Source: JAGORM01 sp964406795
GTDB lineage: Bacteria > Patescibacteriota > Microgenomatia > Levybacterales > GWA1-39-11
Assembly (NCBI GenBank): GCA_964406795.1
Contig: CAYOTA010000001.1
Span: forward strand, 62,001 to 126,000
Direction: 5' to 3'
Length of the DNA stretch: 64,000 bases
The translations under genes and the position numbers were made by a program. Shown piece by piece: positions 53,155 through 61,272 of the stretch. The notes beneath the pieces were generated by a model that was not told the origin of the DNA, searched no databases, and was given only the letters and a program-made list of their open reading frames with translations. How positions within the stretch are numbered: the stretch's first letter is position 1; the number at the start of each line of letters is the position of its first letter.

Positions 53155-54418
53155 ATTTTGCCTCCTTTCCAGTCAATTGTTGATACCGAGCGACAATAAC
53201 ATCACAAAAGATCGGATCAATTTCGCAGAGGAACACCCTGCGTTTCAACTGCTCGGCGGCTACAAGTTGACTTCCTGAACCTCCAAAGAGGTCAAGAATA
53301 ATATCTCCTGGCTTGGTACAACGACGGAATGCTTTCTCATATAAAGTAGGGGGCTTTTGTGTAGGATGTTCGTAGTCCTGTCCATTTACACGCTTCACGA
53401 GCCAGATATTAAATAAGTCCATGATGTCATCGGGAAGTCGATTACCTGTTCCAATCTCTTTATTGAGGACTTCGCTGATATTGTGAACAGAAGCTGATAG
53501 GTAAGGACTGCCGATAGTTCCGTAGACGCAAGGCTCGAAAACCTTATTAAATGCAATTTGGGGAGTCATGTTGGAATTATTCTTGATCCAAAGACAAACT
53601 CGTTTGTTATTAATTCCTAATTCTGAATACAAACTTTGTAGCATCCCAATGTATGTTTCATCACACCAACAAAAGATGTGACAATCGGGGTAAATAAATT
53701 GCAAGCCGTTTTGAAGAACAGTTTTTAGAAATTCTCGGTACTCACTGTCAGATTTTTTGTCAGTAGCTCTGCCTCCATATTTTCCTTTTGTGCTCACGCC
53801 CTTGTTGTAACTAAGTCCGATGTTATAAATCGGATCATAATTAAGCATATGGATTTTATGGTCATCAACTAACTCCTTAACCACTTCAGAACTGGTACTA
53901 TCCCCGCAATACAATCTGTGTTGCCCTAGCAAAATTAGATCACCCAGTTTTGTTCTTGGATTTCTTATCTTTGTCGCCTCTACCTCAGCATCAAAATCAT
54001 CATCTTCAACACCAAGCGCATCGTCAAAAATATGGGTGAAATCAAGATCGTCAAAACCAGATTCCAAAAGCAGTTCCATGTCAAAGCTTTTTAAAAGTTC
54101 GTAATCCCAATCGCCAGATACGCGATTCAAAGTCAAATTCAATTTCTTCTCTCTTTCTACATCTTCGATGTCGATAAAATTTACAGGAACCGTTTCGTAT
54201 CCTAAGTCCTTGGCAATTTTTAATCTTAGATGACCTGCGATTACGGTTCCGTAGCGAGATTTATTGCTATTAACTAGGATTGGAATAACAAACCCGTTTT
54301 CCTTAATACTTTTCGTCGCATCATGTATAGTCTTTTCATACCAAACACGAGGATTGTAACCAGCAGGGTTTAAATCGTTGATAGGAACTTCAACTGTTTG
54401 AAGAGATATTTGTTTCAT
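53135..54418 (-). CDS. ParB/Srx domain fused to DNA methyltransferase with DPIY motif
   Basis: The N-terminal ParB-like domain (NDLNPAGYNPRVWYE, VIAGHLRLKIAKDLGYETVP) is followed by a methyltransferase with motif IV NYDPIYNIGLSY and motif I ILDLFGGSGSQLVAAEQ. The second Pro of DPPY is Ile. This could lower or change activity, and the adjacent DMPY enzyme may share the work. It is the first gene of the packaging-type block and the counterpart of 2452-3786, from which its methyltransferase half is well diverged. An unpaired upstream region of 252 bp separates it from the divergent Avs unit. Confidence 0.8.
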   Translation of the reverse strand: MKQISLQTVEVPINDLNPAGYNPRVWYEKTIHDATKSIKENGFVIPILVNSNKSRYGTVIAGHLRLKIAKDLGYETVPVNFIDIEDVEREKKLNLTLNRVSGDWDYELLKSFDMELLLESGFDDLDFTHIFDDALGVEDDDFDAEVEATKIRNPRTKLGDLILLGQHRLYCGDSTSSEVVKELVDDHKIHMLNYDPIYNIGLSYNKGVSTKGKYGGRATDKKSDSEYREFLKTVLQNGLQFIYPDCHIFCWCDETYIGMLQSLYSELGINNKRVCLWIKNNSNMTPQIAFNKVFEPCVYGTIGSPYLSASVHNISEVLNKEIGTGNRLPDDIMDLFNIWLVKRVNGQDYEHPTQKPPTLYEKAFRRCTKPGDIILDLFGGSGSQLVAAEQLKRRVFLCEIDPIFCDVIVARYQQLTGKEAKYVNPKE

Positions 54419-54612
54419 ACTGTCAATTTACCACGCGTTTTTTTGAAGACCCGGGTGACACGGAGGGCAAGGTGAAACCCTGGGTTGTATAGAGAATTGG
54501 TTGATATGTTGGGATAAATCGATTTTAGATTTTAAAAAATGATTAACAAAAATACCCCTTGACAAGGTTTTCGATAAAAATCTTTCCCCTTAATTTATTG
54601 ACCTTAAGTAGA

Positions 54613-54661
54613 TTGCTATTTAGTCGATATTTTTGTATGATATTGTTAACAAATGGTAAGT
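54613..54661 (+). promoter_or_regulatory. Promoter and operator of the HTH/Avs-like operon
   Basis: TTGCTA (54613-54618), 17 bp, TATGAT (54636-54641), then at once ATTGTTAACAAATGGTAAGT (54642-54661) including the palindrome TTGTTAACAA, then 9 bp to the ATG. This is the clearest of the three copies of the layout. Confidence 0.7.
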
Positions 54662-54670
54662 TAGGAAGAC

Positions 54671-54853
54671 ATGAACAAAACAGAAAAAATTCCAGAGCTG
54701 CTAACCCTAAAGGAAACATGCGACCTTCTTAAGGTTCATGCCAATACGCTTAGACAGTGGGATAAAAAGGGTATCTTAGTTGCGGTACGTTTCGGCGCGC
54801 GAAAAGATCGAAAATATAACAAAGAAGATGTCTTAAGGTTACTAAAAGGGTAA
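54671..54853 (+). CDS. Small excisionase/MerR-like HTH protein
   Basis: The 60-residue protein reads LLTLKETCDLLKVHANTLRQ followed by WDKKGILVAVRFG, one winged HTH like the one at 49409-49579. It lies 9 bp after the operator and 3 bp before the Avs-like gene, so it is the operon leader and likely autoregulates. The same gene pair (small HTH, large defence gene) occurs twice in island 2. It could instead be an excisionase (recombination directionality factor) for one of the serine recombinases. Confidence 0.85.
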   Translation: MNKTEKIPELLTLKETCDLLKVHANTLRQWDKKGILVAVRFGARKDRKYNKEDVLRLLKG

Positions 54854-54856
54854 ATT

Positions 54857-57800
54857 ATGGAAGATATTAATTGGAGTGCTTTTAAGGCGAAATTCGATGG
54901 AAAAGAACAAAAGTCGTTCGAGAGGCTCAGTTACCTCCTTTTTTGTGACGAGTTTAACAAACCATTAGGGTTGTTTCGATATAAAAACCAGGCTGGCATT
55001 GAAACAGAACCAGTTGAAGTTGACGGGAAAAATATTGGCTTCCAGGCAAAATTTTATGAAACATCTCTTGCTAGTAATAAAGCTGAAATAATAGACGCAC
55101 TTAAGAAAGCAAAAGATAAAAACTCCGAACTTAATAAAGTTATTTTCTATACAAACCAGGAGTTTGCGGAAAGTAGCAAGAAAAACAAAAAAGAACCTGA
55201 CTATAAAGTAGAGATTGAAAATTATGCCAAATCATTAGTTTTAGAAATTGAATGGAGAACTAAGAGTTATTTTGAGTCATCTCATGTAAGTATTAAAAAT
55301 AAAAACATTGCCCATCATTATTTTAGCCTTGAAAAAAGCACACTTGACTTAGTTACTGAATTAACTCAACACTCGGACTCAATCATCTCTCCAATACACT
55401 CATTAATTGAATTTAATAACCAAGAAATTAAAATACAACGTGCTGAGACTCTTGCATTTCTCATTAAAAAACTTAAGGATTTTCCATTAGTTATTTTGAG
55501 TGGCGAAGGCGGATCAGGAAAAACAGCGATTATAAAAGACTTTTATGATGCGAAAAAGAATGAATCACCCATTTTTATATTTAAGGCTACAGAGTTTAAT
55601 ATATCGAATATCAATTTGCTGTTTAAAAACTACGGGGAATTTACTCTAGCTAGCTTTAATGAAGAATTATCTGGATATTCTGAAAAATTTATTGTAATTG
55701 ATTCTGCTGAAAAACTGTCAGACATAGAGGATACTCAAGCTTTTCAAGAATTTTTAACTACAACACTCAGCAATAAATGGAAAATAATCTTTACAACACG
55801 ATATAACTACCTTGATGACTTGAAATTTCAACTTACCAACATTTATGGAAGAAACTTTCATTTAATTAATATTGAAAATCTTGATCAGAAAGCCCTTAGT
55901 GATTTAGCATCTAAGTATGGTTTTAAATTGCCTCAAAACGACAAGTTTATAGATCTGATAAAAAATCCATTTTATCTTAATGAATATTTGCAAAATTACA
56001 CGACTTTAGGTGAATCAACAAACCCTACTGAATTTAAAGAACTCATATGGAACAAGCAAATATTGGGAAATTTCCAAAGAAATAACACGCATATAAAAAG
56101 GGAGGAAGTATTTCTAAAAATCGCAGAAAAAAGGGCAAATGACACTTCATTCTTTGTAAATACAGCTGAATTCGACAGTGAAATTCTTCACAAGCTTGAA
56201 TCAGATGAGTTAATCAAACATGATCCTCGCACGGGTGGGTATTTTATTACGCATGACATATACGAAGAGTGGGCGTTAAACAAAATAATTGATAGAGAGT
56301 TTTATAAAAATGAAGACAAACTCGATTTCCTAAAATCCATCGGCATTTCATTACCAGTTCGTAGAGCCTTTAGAATTTGGCTTTCAGAAAAACTTGCTGT
56401 TAAACCAAAGGAAATAGAGTCTTTTATCGATACCGTAATAAAAACTAAAGAAATCGAACCTTTTTGGAAAGATGAATCAATTATATCTGTCCTATTGTCA
56501 GACTATGCTCAAACATTTTTTGAATTGTATGAGCAGAAAATATTAGCCAATGATTACGAGCTATTGGTCAGAATTATTTTTCTCCTGAGAATCGCGTGTA
56601 AAGAAATTGATGAGACACTACTACATCTCTTGGGGCTACAGAAGACTGATGGTATTGCTTTAAAAACTATTTTCACAAAACCAAAAGGTGCAGGATGGAA
56701 TTGCGTTATAAGTCTAATATTTAAGCATAAAGAGGAACTTGGCTTGACCAAGATGTTTATCATTACGTCTTTGTTGGCTGACTGGAATAGCAAGTTTAAG
56801 AGGGGTAATACCACAAAAAATGCGAGTCTAATTGCTCTCTATTTATATGAACAATTTATGGATCAAGGTGGCTATTGGTCTGGATCAAGAGATGACAAGA
56901 AGGAAGAAATAGTAAATGTTATTTTGCAAGGTTCCGCTGAGATTAAAGAAGAGTTAAAAAAAGTTTTTGATACTGTAATAGCTGAAAAACAAACAAGCCA
57001 CAGAGATAAATACTACCCATTAGTTGAGGTAATGTTAGGATCAATCTCTAGTGCCGCGGAAATTACAATGAACTTACCAGAATATGTTATTAAAATAGCT
57101 GACTTATATTGGTATAGACCGCCTGTTAAAGAGCTTAATCCATACGAACATCATTCAATTGGCGTTGAACAACACTTCGGCTTAAGTGAGATGCATGACT
57201 TTAACTACTTCCCCCCTAGTGCGCTTCAAACACCAACATTTCTACTTTTAAGATACCATCCTCAACTTGCAGTAAATTTCATATTGTCATTTACAAATAA
57301 GACAGCTGAATGTTATTCAAAATCAGAATTTGGAGACGAGGTTGAAGAGGTGGAAATTTTTTTCGATGAATCATCATCCATAAAACAACTAATTAGTAAT
57401 CGTTTATGGAATATGTACAGGGGTACTCAGGTTTCCACCAGTCTTTTAGAGTCAATACATATGGCACTTGAGAAATGGCTACTCGAATTCGCCAAAATTG
57501 TATCTGGTGAGGTTTTAGAGAGTTGGTGCCTATATCTACTCAAGAATTCGAAGTCTGCATCGATTACAGCAGTAGTGACAAGTGTCGTTCTAGCTAACCC
57601 AGATAAATTAAGCAAAGTCGCCATTATTTTATTTAGGTCTAGAAAATTGTTTTTTTATGACACAGGTAGATATAGCTTAGATCAAACTGCCAGTTTTCAG
57701 TATTCAATAGGGAGCGGTTTGGGTCATGGAGATATGTATAGAAACGAAAGAATTAAAACGTGTGAAGATCCACATAGGAAACAATCATTAGAATATTTGG

Positions 57801-59593
57801 CAGTAAATTATCAATTTTTTAGATCTGATAAAGTTGATGAAAAAACAGCCGAAAACAGACTAAAAGAAGTTTGGGATGTTATCGATAAACATTATTCCGA
57901 ACTTCCTGATGAACAAAGTGAGACTTCAGAAGACAAGACGTGGAGGCTGTATCTTGCGAGAATGGATAAAAGGAAAATGAATCCTAAGCTTGAAAGAAAA
58001 GATGGACAAGTACTAATAAAGTTTAATCCTAAGATTGAACCGAAGTTGAGGAAGTACAGTGAAGATTCTTTGAAGAAAGGTAATGAGGCCTCAAAATATG
58101 TCCAACTTAAACTTTGGTCTAGCTACAGATTTGAATACAAGAAAGAAGAATACGAAAAATATGAAAAGTATCAAGATAATCCAACGCAGGTTATATCCGA
58201 TGTAAAAAAGATTGTTAGTAAGATAAAAAGAAATAAAGATGATAACTTCTCACTGCTGAATAGAACAATTCCAGTATTTTCATGCGCTGTTTTAGTGCGA
58301 GACTATTTTGATCAATTAAGCCCTAAGGATAAAGAGTATTGTAAAAAAATCTTACTAGAGTTCGCTTTTCTTCCACTTAATCCTCAATACCGCTTTCAAA
58401 TTTCTGATGGAGTTGAACCAGCAATTGCAAGCCTTCCCTTATTAATAAAAAACTTTCCCTCTGATAGAACAGAGACAAAAGCTTTATTACTGATGCTTTT
58501 AGTTAGTTCGTGGGGACATATTGAAGTATTTGTTATCAAAGCGATATTACATCAACTATGGAAACTGAGCTTTAAAGATGCACAGTCCTTATTATTTGGC
58601 TATATTTTATTAAAACCTAAATACGATCTTCTTAGAGAAGAATTAAGAAAAGAAAGTTATAAGAATTATCATTATGAGGATTTAGAACCTAAGTTAATGT
58701 TAGCGTTCACTCAAAAGTATGAGAAGGAAAGCGAATCTGTTGTTGTGGATGCGATTTCGTACAAGGACTTAGAACCTTTAGCAGATTTAGAAAACGATGT
58801 CTTGAATACAATATTTGAACTAATTCCTTTAAGAACTTCAGATGAAGAACACAAAAAAATAATTGGTCAATTATTTCCGATTTTTTCTAAAAAAATGTTC
58901 AAAGAGCGTGATGGAGATAGCTATCAATTAAGGCAAAGGTTTTTTGAGAAGATGTCTTATTTTCTACTCACATCTAGTAAAGATGAGCTGCATACGCACT
59001 TAATCCCGTTCATTGAAAACTTCACCCTCTCGAGGGAAACGGCAGACTTTTTTCAAGCACTAGTATTTGCTGAAGATTCACTAAATGAATATGAGAACTT
59101 TTGGACTATATGGAACAATTACTACGATAAACTAAAGGATGCTTGTCAGGCAGAAAGACCCAATTTTTATCTTAAAGAAATTATTCGTAACTATCTACTT
59201 GCTGGGTCATTTTGGAAGGAAGAAGCGAAAGAGTGGCATTCTTTAAAAGATCGTGAAAAAAGCTTTTTTAGCAATGTTGCTAATGAAATGGGTAAGTTCC
59301 CGACGACCCTTTATTCCATTTCTAAACTTTTAAACGAAATTGGAAGCAAATTCTTAGATGATAGTATTTACTGGATAGCAACTATCATAGATAAAAATCC
59401 TGAATTAACCTCTGCTGATTTGGATACCAATACCATTTATTATCTTGAAAATTTAATTAGAAAACACATTCTGGTAGACAGACAAAGTATTAAAAGAAAC
59501 ACTAAAGAAAAAAAGGCTGTTATTTCCATTCTTAACTTCCTTGTTGAGCATGGTTCTCCAACGGGTTATTTGCTAAGAGAGGATATTCTTTAA
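54857..59593 (+). CDS. Avs-like STAND NTPase with N-terminal nuclease, 1578 aa
   Basis: The N-terminal 150 residues look like a Mrr/Cap4-type PD-(D/E)XK nuclease (FERLSYLLFCDEF, E49 in GIETEP, GFQAKFYE with Gln63 and Lys65). A STAND ATPase follows with SGEGGSGKTAI (P-loop 216-223), FIVIDSAEKL and IIFTTRYNYL. The rest, about 1000 residues, is helical and repeat-like, the usual sensor of such proteins. Size and order match Avs (antiviral STAND) proteins, which recognise phage terminase or portal proteins and then cut DNA. It stands beside the island's own terminase genes. Its stop overlaps the stop of recombinase 2 by 4 bp. Confidence 0.8.
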   Translation: MEDINWSAFKAKFDGKEQKSFERLSYLLFCDEFNKPLGLFRYKNQAGIETEPVEVDGKNIGFQAKFYETSLASNKAEIIDALKKAKDKNSELNKVIFYTNQEFAESSKKNKKEPDYKVEIENYAKSLVLEIEWRTKSYFESSHVSIKNKNIAHHYFSLEKSTLDLVTELTQHSDSIISPIHSLIEFNNQEIKIQRAETLAFLIKKLKDFPLVILSGEGGSGKTAIIKDFYDAKKNESPIFIFKATEFNISNINLLFKNYGEFTLASFNEELSGYSEKFIVIDSAEKLSDIEDTQAFQEFLTTTLSNKWKIIFTTRYNYLDDLKFQLTNIYGRNFHLINIENLDQKALSDLASKYGFKLPQNDKFIDLIKNPFYLNEYLQNYTTLGESTNPTEFKELIWNKQILGNFQRNNTHIKREEVFLKIAEKRANDTSFFVNTAEFDSEILHKLESDELIKHDPRTGGYFITHDIYEEWALNKIIDREFYKNEDKLDFLKSIGISLPVRRAFRIWLSEKLAVKPKEIESFIDTVIKTKEIEPFWKDESIISVLLSDYAQTFFELYEQKILANDYELLVRIIFLLRIACKEIDETLLHLLGLQKTDGIALKTIFTKPKGAGWNCVISLIFKHKEELGLTKMFIITSLLADWNSKFKRGNTTKNASLIALYLYEQFMDQGGYWSGSRDDKKEEIVNVILQGSAEIKEELKKVFDTVIAEKQTSHRDKYYPLVEVMLGSISSAAEITMNLPEYVIKIADLYWYRPPVKELNPYEHHSIGVEQHFGLSEMHDFNYFPPSALQTPTFLLLRYHPQLAVNFILSFTNKTAECYSKSEFGDEVEEVEIFFDESSSIKQLISNRLWNMYRGTQVSTSLLESIHMALEKWLLEFAKIVSGEVLESWCLYLLKNSKSASITAVVTSVVLANPDKLSKVAIILFRSRKLFFYDTGRYSLDQTASFQYSIGSGLGHGDMYRNERIKTCEDPHRKQSLEYLAVNYQFFRSDKVDEKTAENRLKEVWDVIDKHYSELPDEQSETSEDKTWRLYLARMDKRKMNPKLERKDGQVLIKFNPKIEPKLRKYSEDSLKKGNEASKYVQLKLWSSYRFEYKKEEYEKYEKYQDNPTQVISDVKKIVSKIKRNKDDNFSLLNRTIPVFSCAVLVRDYFDQLSPKDKEYCKKILLEFAFLPLNPQYRFQISDGVEPAIASLPLLIKNFPSDRTETKALLLMLLVSSWGHIEVFVIKAILHQLWKLSFKDAQSLLFGYILLKPKYDLLREELRKESYKNYHYEDLEPKLMLAFTQKYEKESESVVVDAISYKDLEPLADLENDVLNTIFELIPLRTSDEEHKKIIGQLFPIFSKKMFKERDGDSYQLRQRFFEKMSYFLLTSSKDELHTHLIPFIENFTLSRETADFFQALVFAEDSLNEYENFWTIWNNYYDKLKDACQAERPNFYLKEIIRNYLLAGSFWKEEAKEWHSLKDREKSFFSNVANEMGKFPTTLYSISKLLNEIGSKFLDDSIYWIATIIDKNPELTSADLDTNTIYYLENLIRKHILVDRQSIKRNTKEKKAVISILNFLVEHGSPTGYLLREDIL

Positions 59594-60897
59594 AAAAGCG
59601 ATAAATTTTCATTTATCTTTATTTGATTTAGACCTGCAAGCAGCAGTGATATTAAATAATATCTTCTGTCCGGTTTTGCATAAAGAATCATGTTTTGAAG
59701 GTACATTTTGGTTGTAGTGTCGTCTATTTCGCTAAATTTCATTGGATAAATTGAGAGTTTGATTGTGCTTTCGCTCATGCGGGCGTGAATATCCCATCGC
59801 ATCCGTTCAAATCTGACTATCTCGTCCTGAATCTGCTCTGGAAAATTGATTTTTGAAACATCGACGGAATCAATGAGCTTAGTTATATCCCGGAAGACAT
59901 CTTCTTCTAAGACATATTCAACCTTACATTTTTTATCTTTTTGACGACTACATCTGTAGTAAGTATGAAAATTCGATCTGCCGTTTTTAAGTTTCCGAAT
60001 TTTACTCTGGCGGTGCACTGGCGACCCACAACGAGCGCATTTTAGAAATCTGGCTATCGAATACTTATCTCCACGGGCATATGTATTGCGGAATGGTCGG
60101 AGTTTTGCTTGAACCTGATCATATCGTTCTAGGGTGACGGTAGGTTCGTAAATTCCTTGATATTCAATACCCTTAATCACAAATCTGCCAGCATAGAATT
60201 TGTTTCGGAGTATTCCATAAATAACACTCTGAGGAATGTGTTTTCCTTTGGCACTTCTTAAAGAAGTATTCTTATTGATCCATGCAATTACTTTTTTTAC
60301 GGGTATTCCGTCCGCTACCTTCTGGAATAACTTTGAAATGGGTTCTCCTCGCTCTGGATCGATGGAGATTTTACGTACTCCACCAATCGTTTCACTGATA
60401 TAGCCAATTGGCACTGGCCCCGGCCAATATCCGAGCTGGCACTGATTTCGTATCCCGCGCCGAATGTTTATGCTTCGATTATCGTTCTCTAGCTTAGCTT
60501 GACTGCCAAGGATCATTAAGAGGAACTTCTCATTAGGATTGTCGGTAAAGGTCTGTGAGTACGTCACGATCATCTTAAGCTTCCCCTCGTCCATCAGATC
60601 GACCAAGATACCAAGGTCTCCAGCGTTCCTTGATAATCTGTCTGGCGACCATGTAATAATGCCGGAGTAAATACCTTGCTCGATTTCTTTAAGTAGTTTG
60701 TTAAAAGTTTCTCGTTGTCCGCATTTTTTAGCAGTGTGACTTTCCCGATAGATTTCGCCAATTTCAAGATTATCTCGTTGTGCTATCTTTTGCATTTCGT
60801 TTACCTGCGAGTCGATAGAGATTGCCTGTCTTTCGTCCGACTCCGATGATTTTCTGGCATAGAGGCAAAACCGTATGTGCGAATCTTGTTTTTCCAT
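59590..60897 (-). CDS. Large serine recombinase 2
   Basis: This 435-residue serine integrase has the catalytic RFCLYARKSSESDERQAISI (Ser17), SPDRLSRNAGDLG, a recombinase domain and a zinc ribbon (LKCARCGSPV with YYRCSRQ and KCKVEY). It is clearly diverged from recombinases 1 and 3, which are close to each other, so it likely has a different target. About 50 bp upstream of its ATG lies the repeat shared with the right end of island 1 (16382-16470), so this lineage of recombinase probably moved island 1 too. Confidence 0.92.
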   Translation of the reverse strand: MEKQDSHIRFCLYARKSSESDERQAISIDSQVNEMQKIAQRDNLEIGEIYRESHTAKKCGQRETFNKLLKEIEQGIYSGIITWSPDRLSRNAGDLGILVDLMDEGKLKMIVTYSQTFTDNPNEKFLLMILGSQAKLENDNRSINIRRGIRNQCQLGYWPGPVPIGYISETIGGVRKISIDPERGEPISKLFQKVADGIPVKKVIAWINKNTSLRSAKGKHIPQSVIYGILRNKFYAGRFVIKGIEYQGIYEPTVTLERYDQVQAKLRPFRNTYARGDKYSIARFLKCARCGSPVHRQSKIRKLKNGRSNFHTYYRCSRQKDKKCKVEYVLEEDVFRDITKLIDSVDVSKINFPEQIQDEIVRFERMRWDIHARMSESTIKLSIYPMKFSEIDDTTTKMYLQNMILYAKPDRRYYLISLLLAGLNQIKINENLSLF

Positions 60898-60946
60898 TCA
60901 ACTCAACACATACCGGGAATATTTGAGGAATGCAAGCTAATTTTAG

Positions 60947-61040
60947 ATAAATATATCAAAGTACATCATACCTAAATTGTGAGACACCCTTTTTTATAGT
61001 GTCCCATTTGTCTCATTTTTGATAGAATTAGCCTCGAAAG
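60947..61040. repeat. Candidate attachment site upstream of recombinase 2
   Basis: ATAAATATATCAAAGTACATCAT, GAGACA, GTGTCCCATTTGTCTCATTT (60999-61018) and AGCCTC repeat the order seen at 16382-16470 with nearly the same spacing. The 375 bp without a gene between recombinases 2 and 3 hold this site and the structured element at 61092. Confidence 0.55.
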
Positions 61041-61085
61041 CTAATTGGGCTATAGGGATAAAAAGGGTCTAGACCGTACCCCACA

Positions 61086-61254
61086 GCAAAGACGGGCACC
61101 CCTAGGTGACCGTATTCCCTATTTAGCTTGAAGGGGCTTGCTAAAAGCCCCTTCAAGACGGGAAACATTCGGACCGACAAAACACCCCCAAGTTCTCAAT
61201 ATTAGGCTAGGGTTCACATATGTCCTACTTAACCGGAGGAATTAGGATTCGAAC
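61086..61254. other. Conserved structured element A (RNA or attachment structure)
   Basis: Hairpin I: ACGGGCACC/GGTGACCGT (61092-61113). Stem II: TTCCC (61115-61119) with GGGAA (61160-61164). Inside lie GGGGC (61133) with GCCCC (61147) and TTTAGC (61122) with GCTAAA (61140), which cross to form a pseudoknot. It ends in GGATTCGAAC (61245-61254), 18 bp before the stop codon of recombinase 3. Homologous to 34764-34935, where stem II has other bases but still pairs. The shared sequence starts at CAGC-AAGACGGGCACC, which in the other copy includes the last tRNA-Gln bases. Confidence 0.6.
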
Positions 61255-61272
61255 AGTAGATTTGCAATCCGA

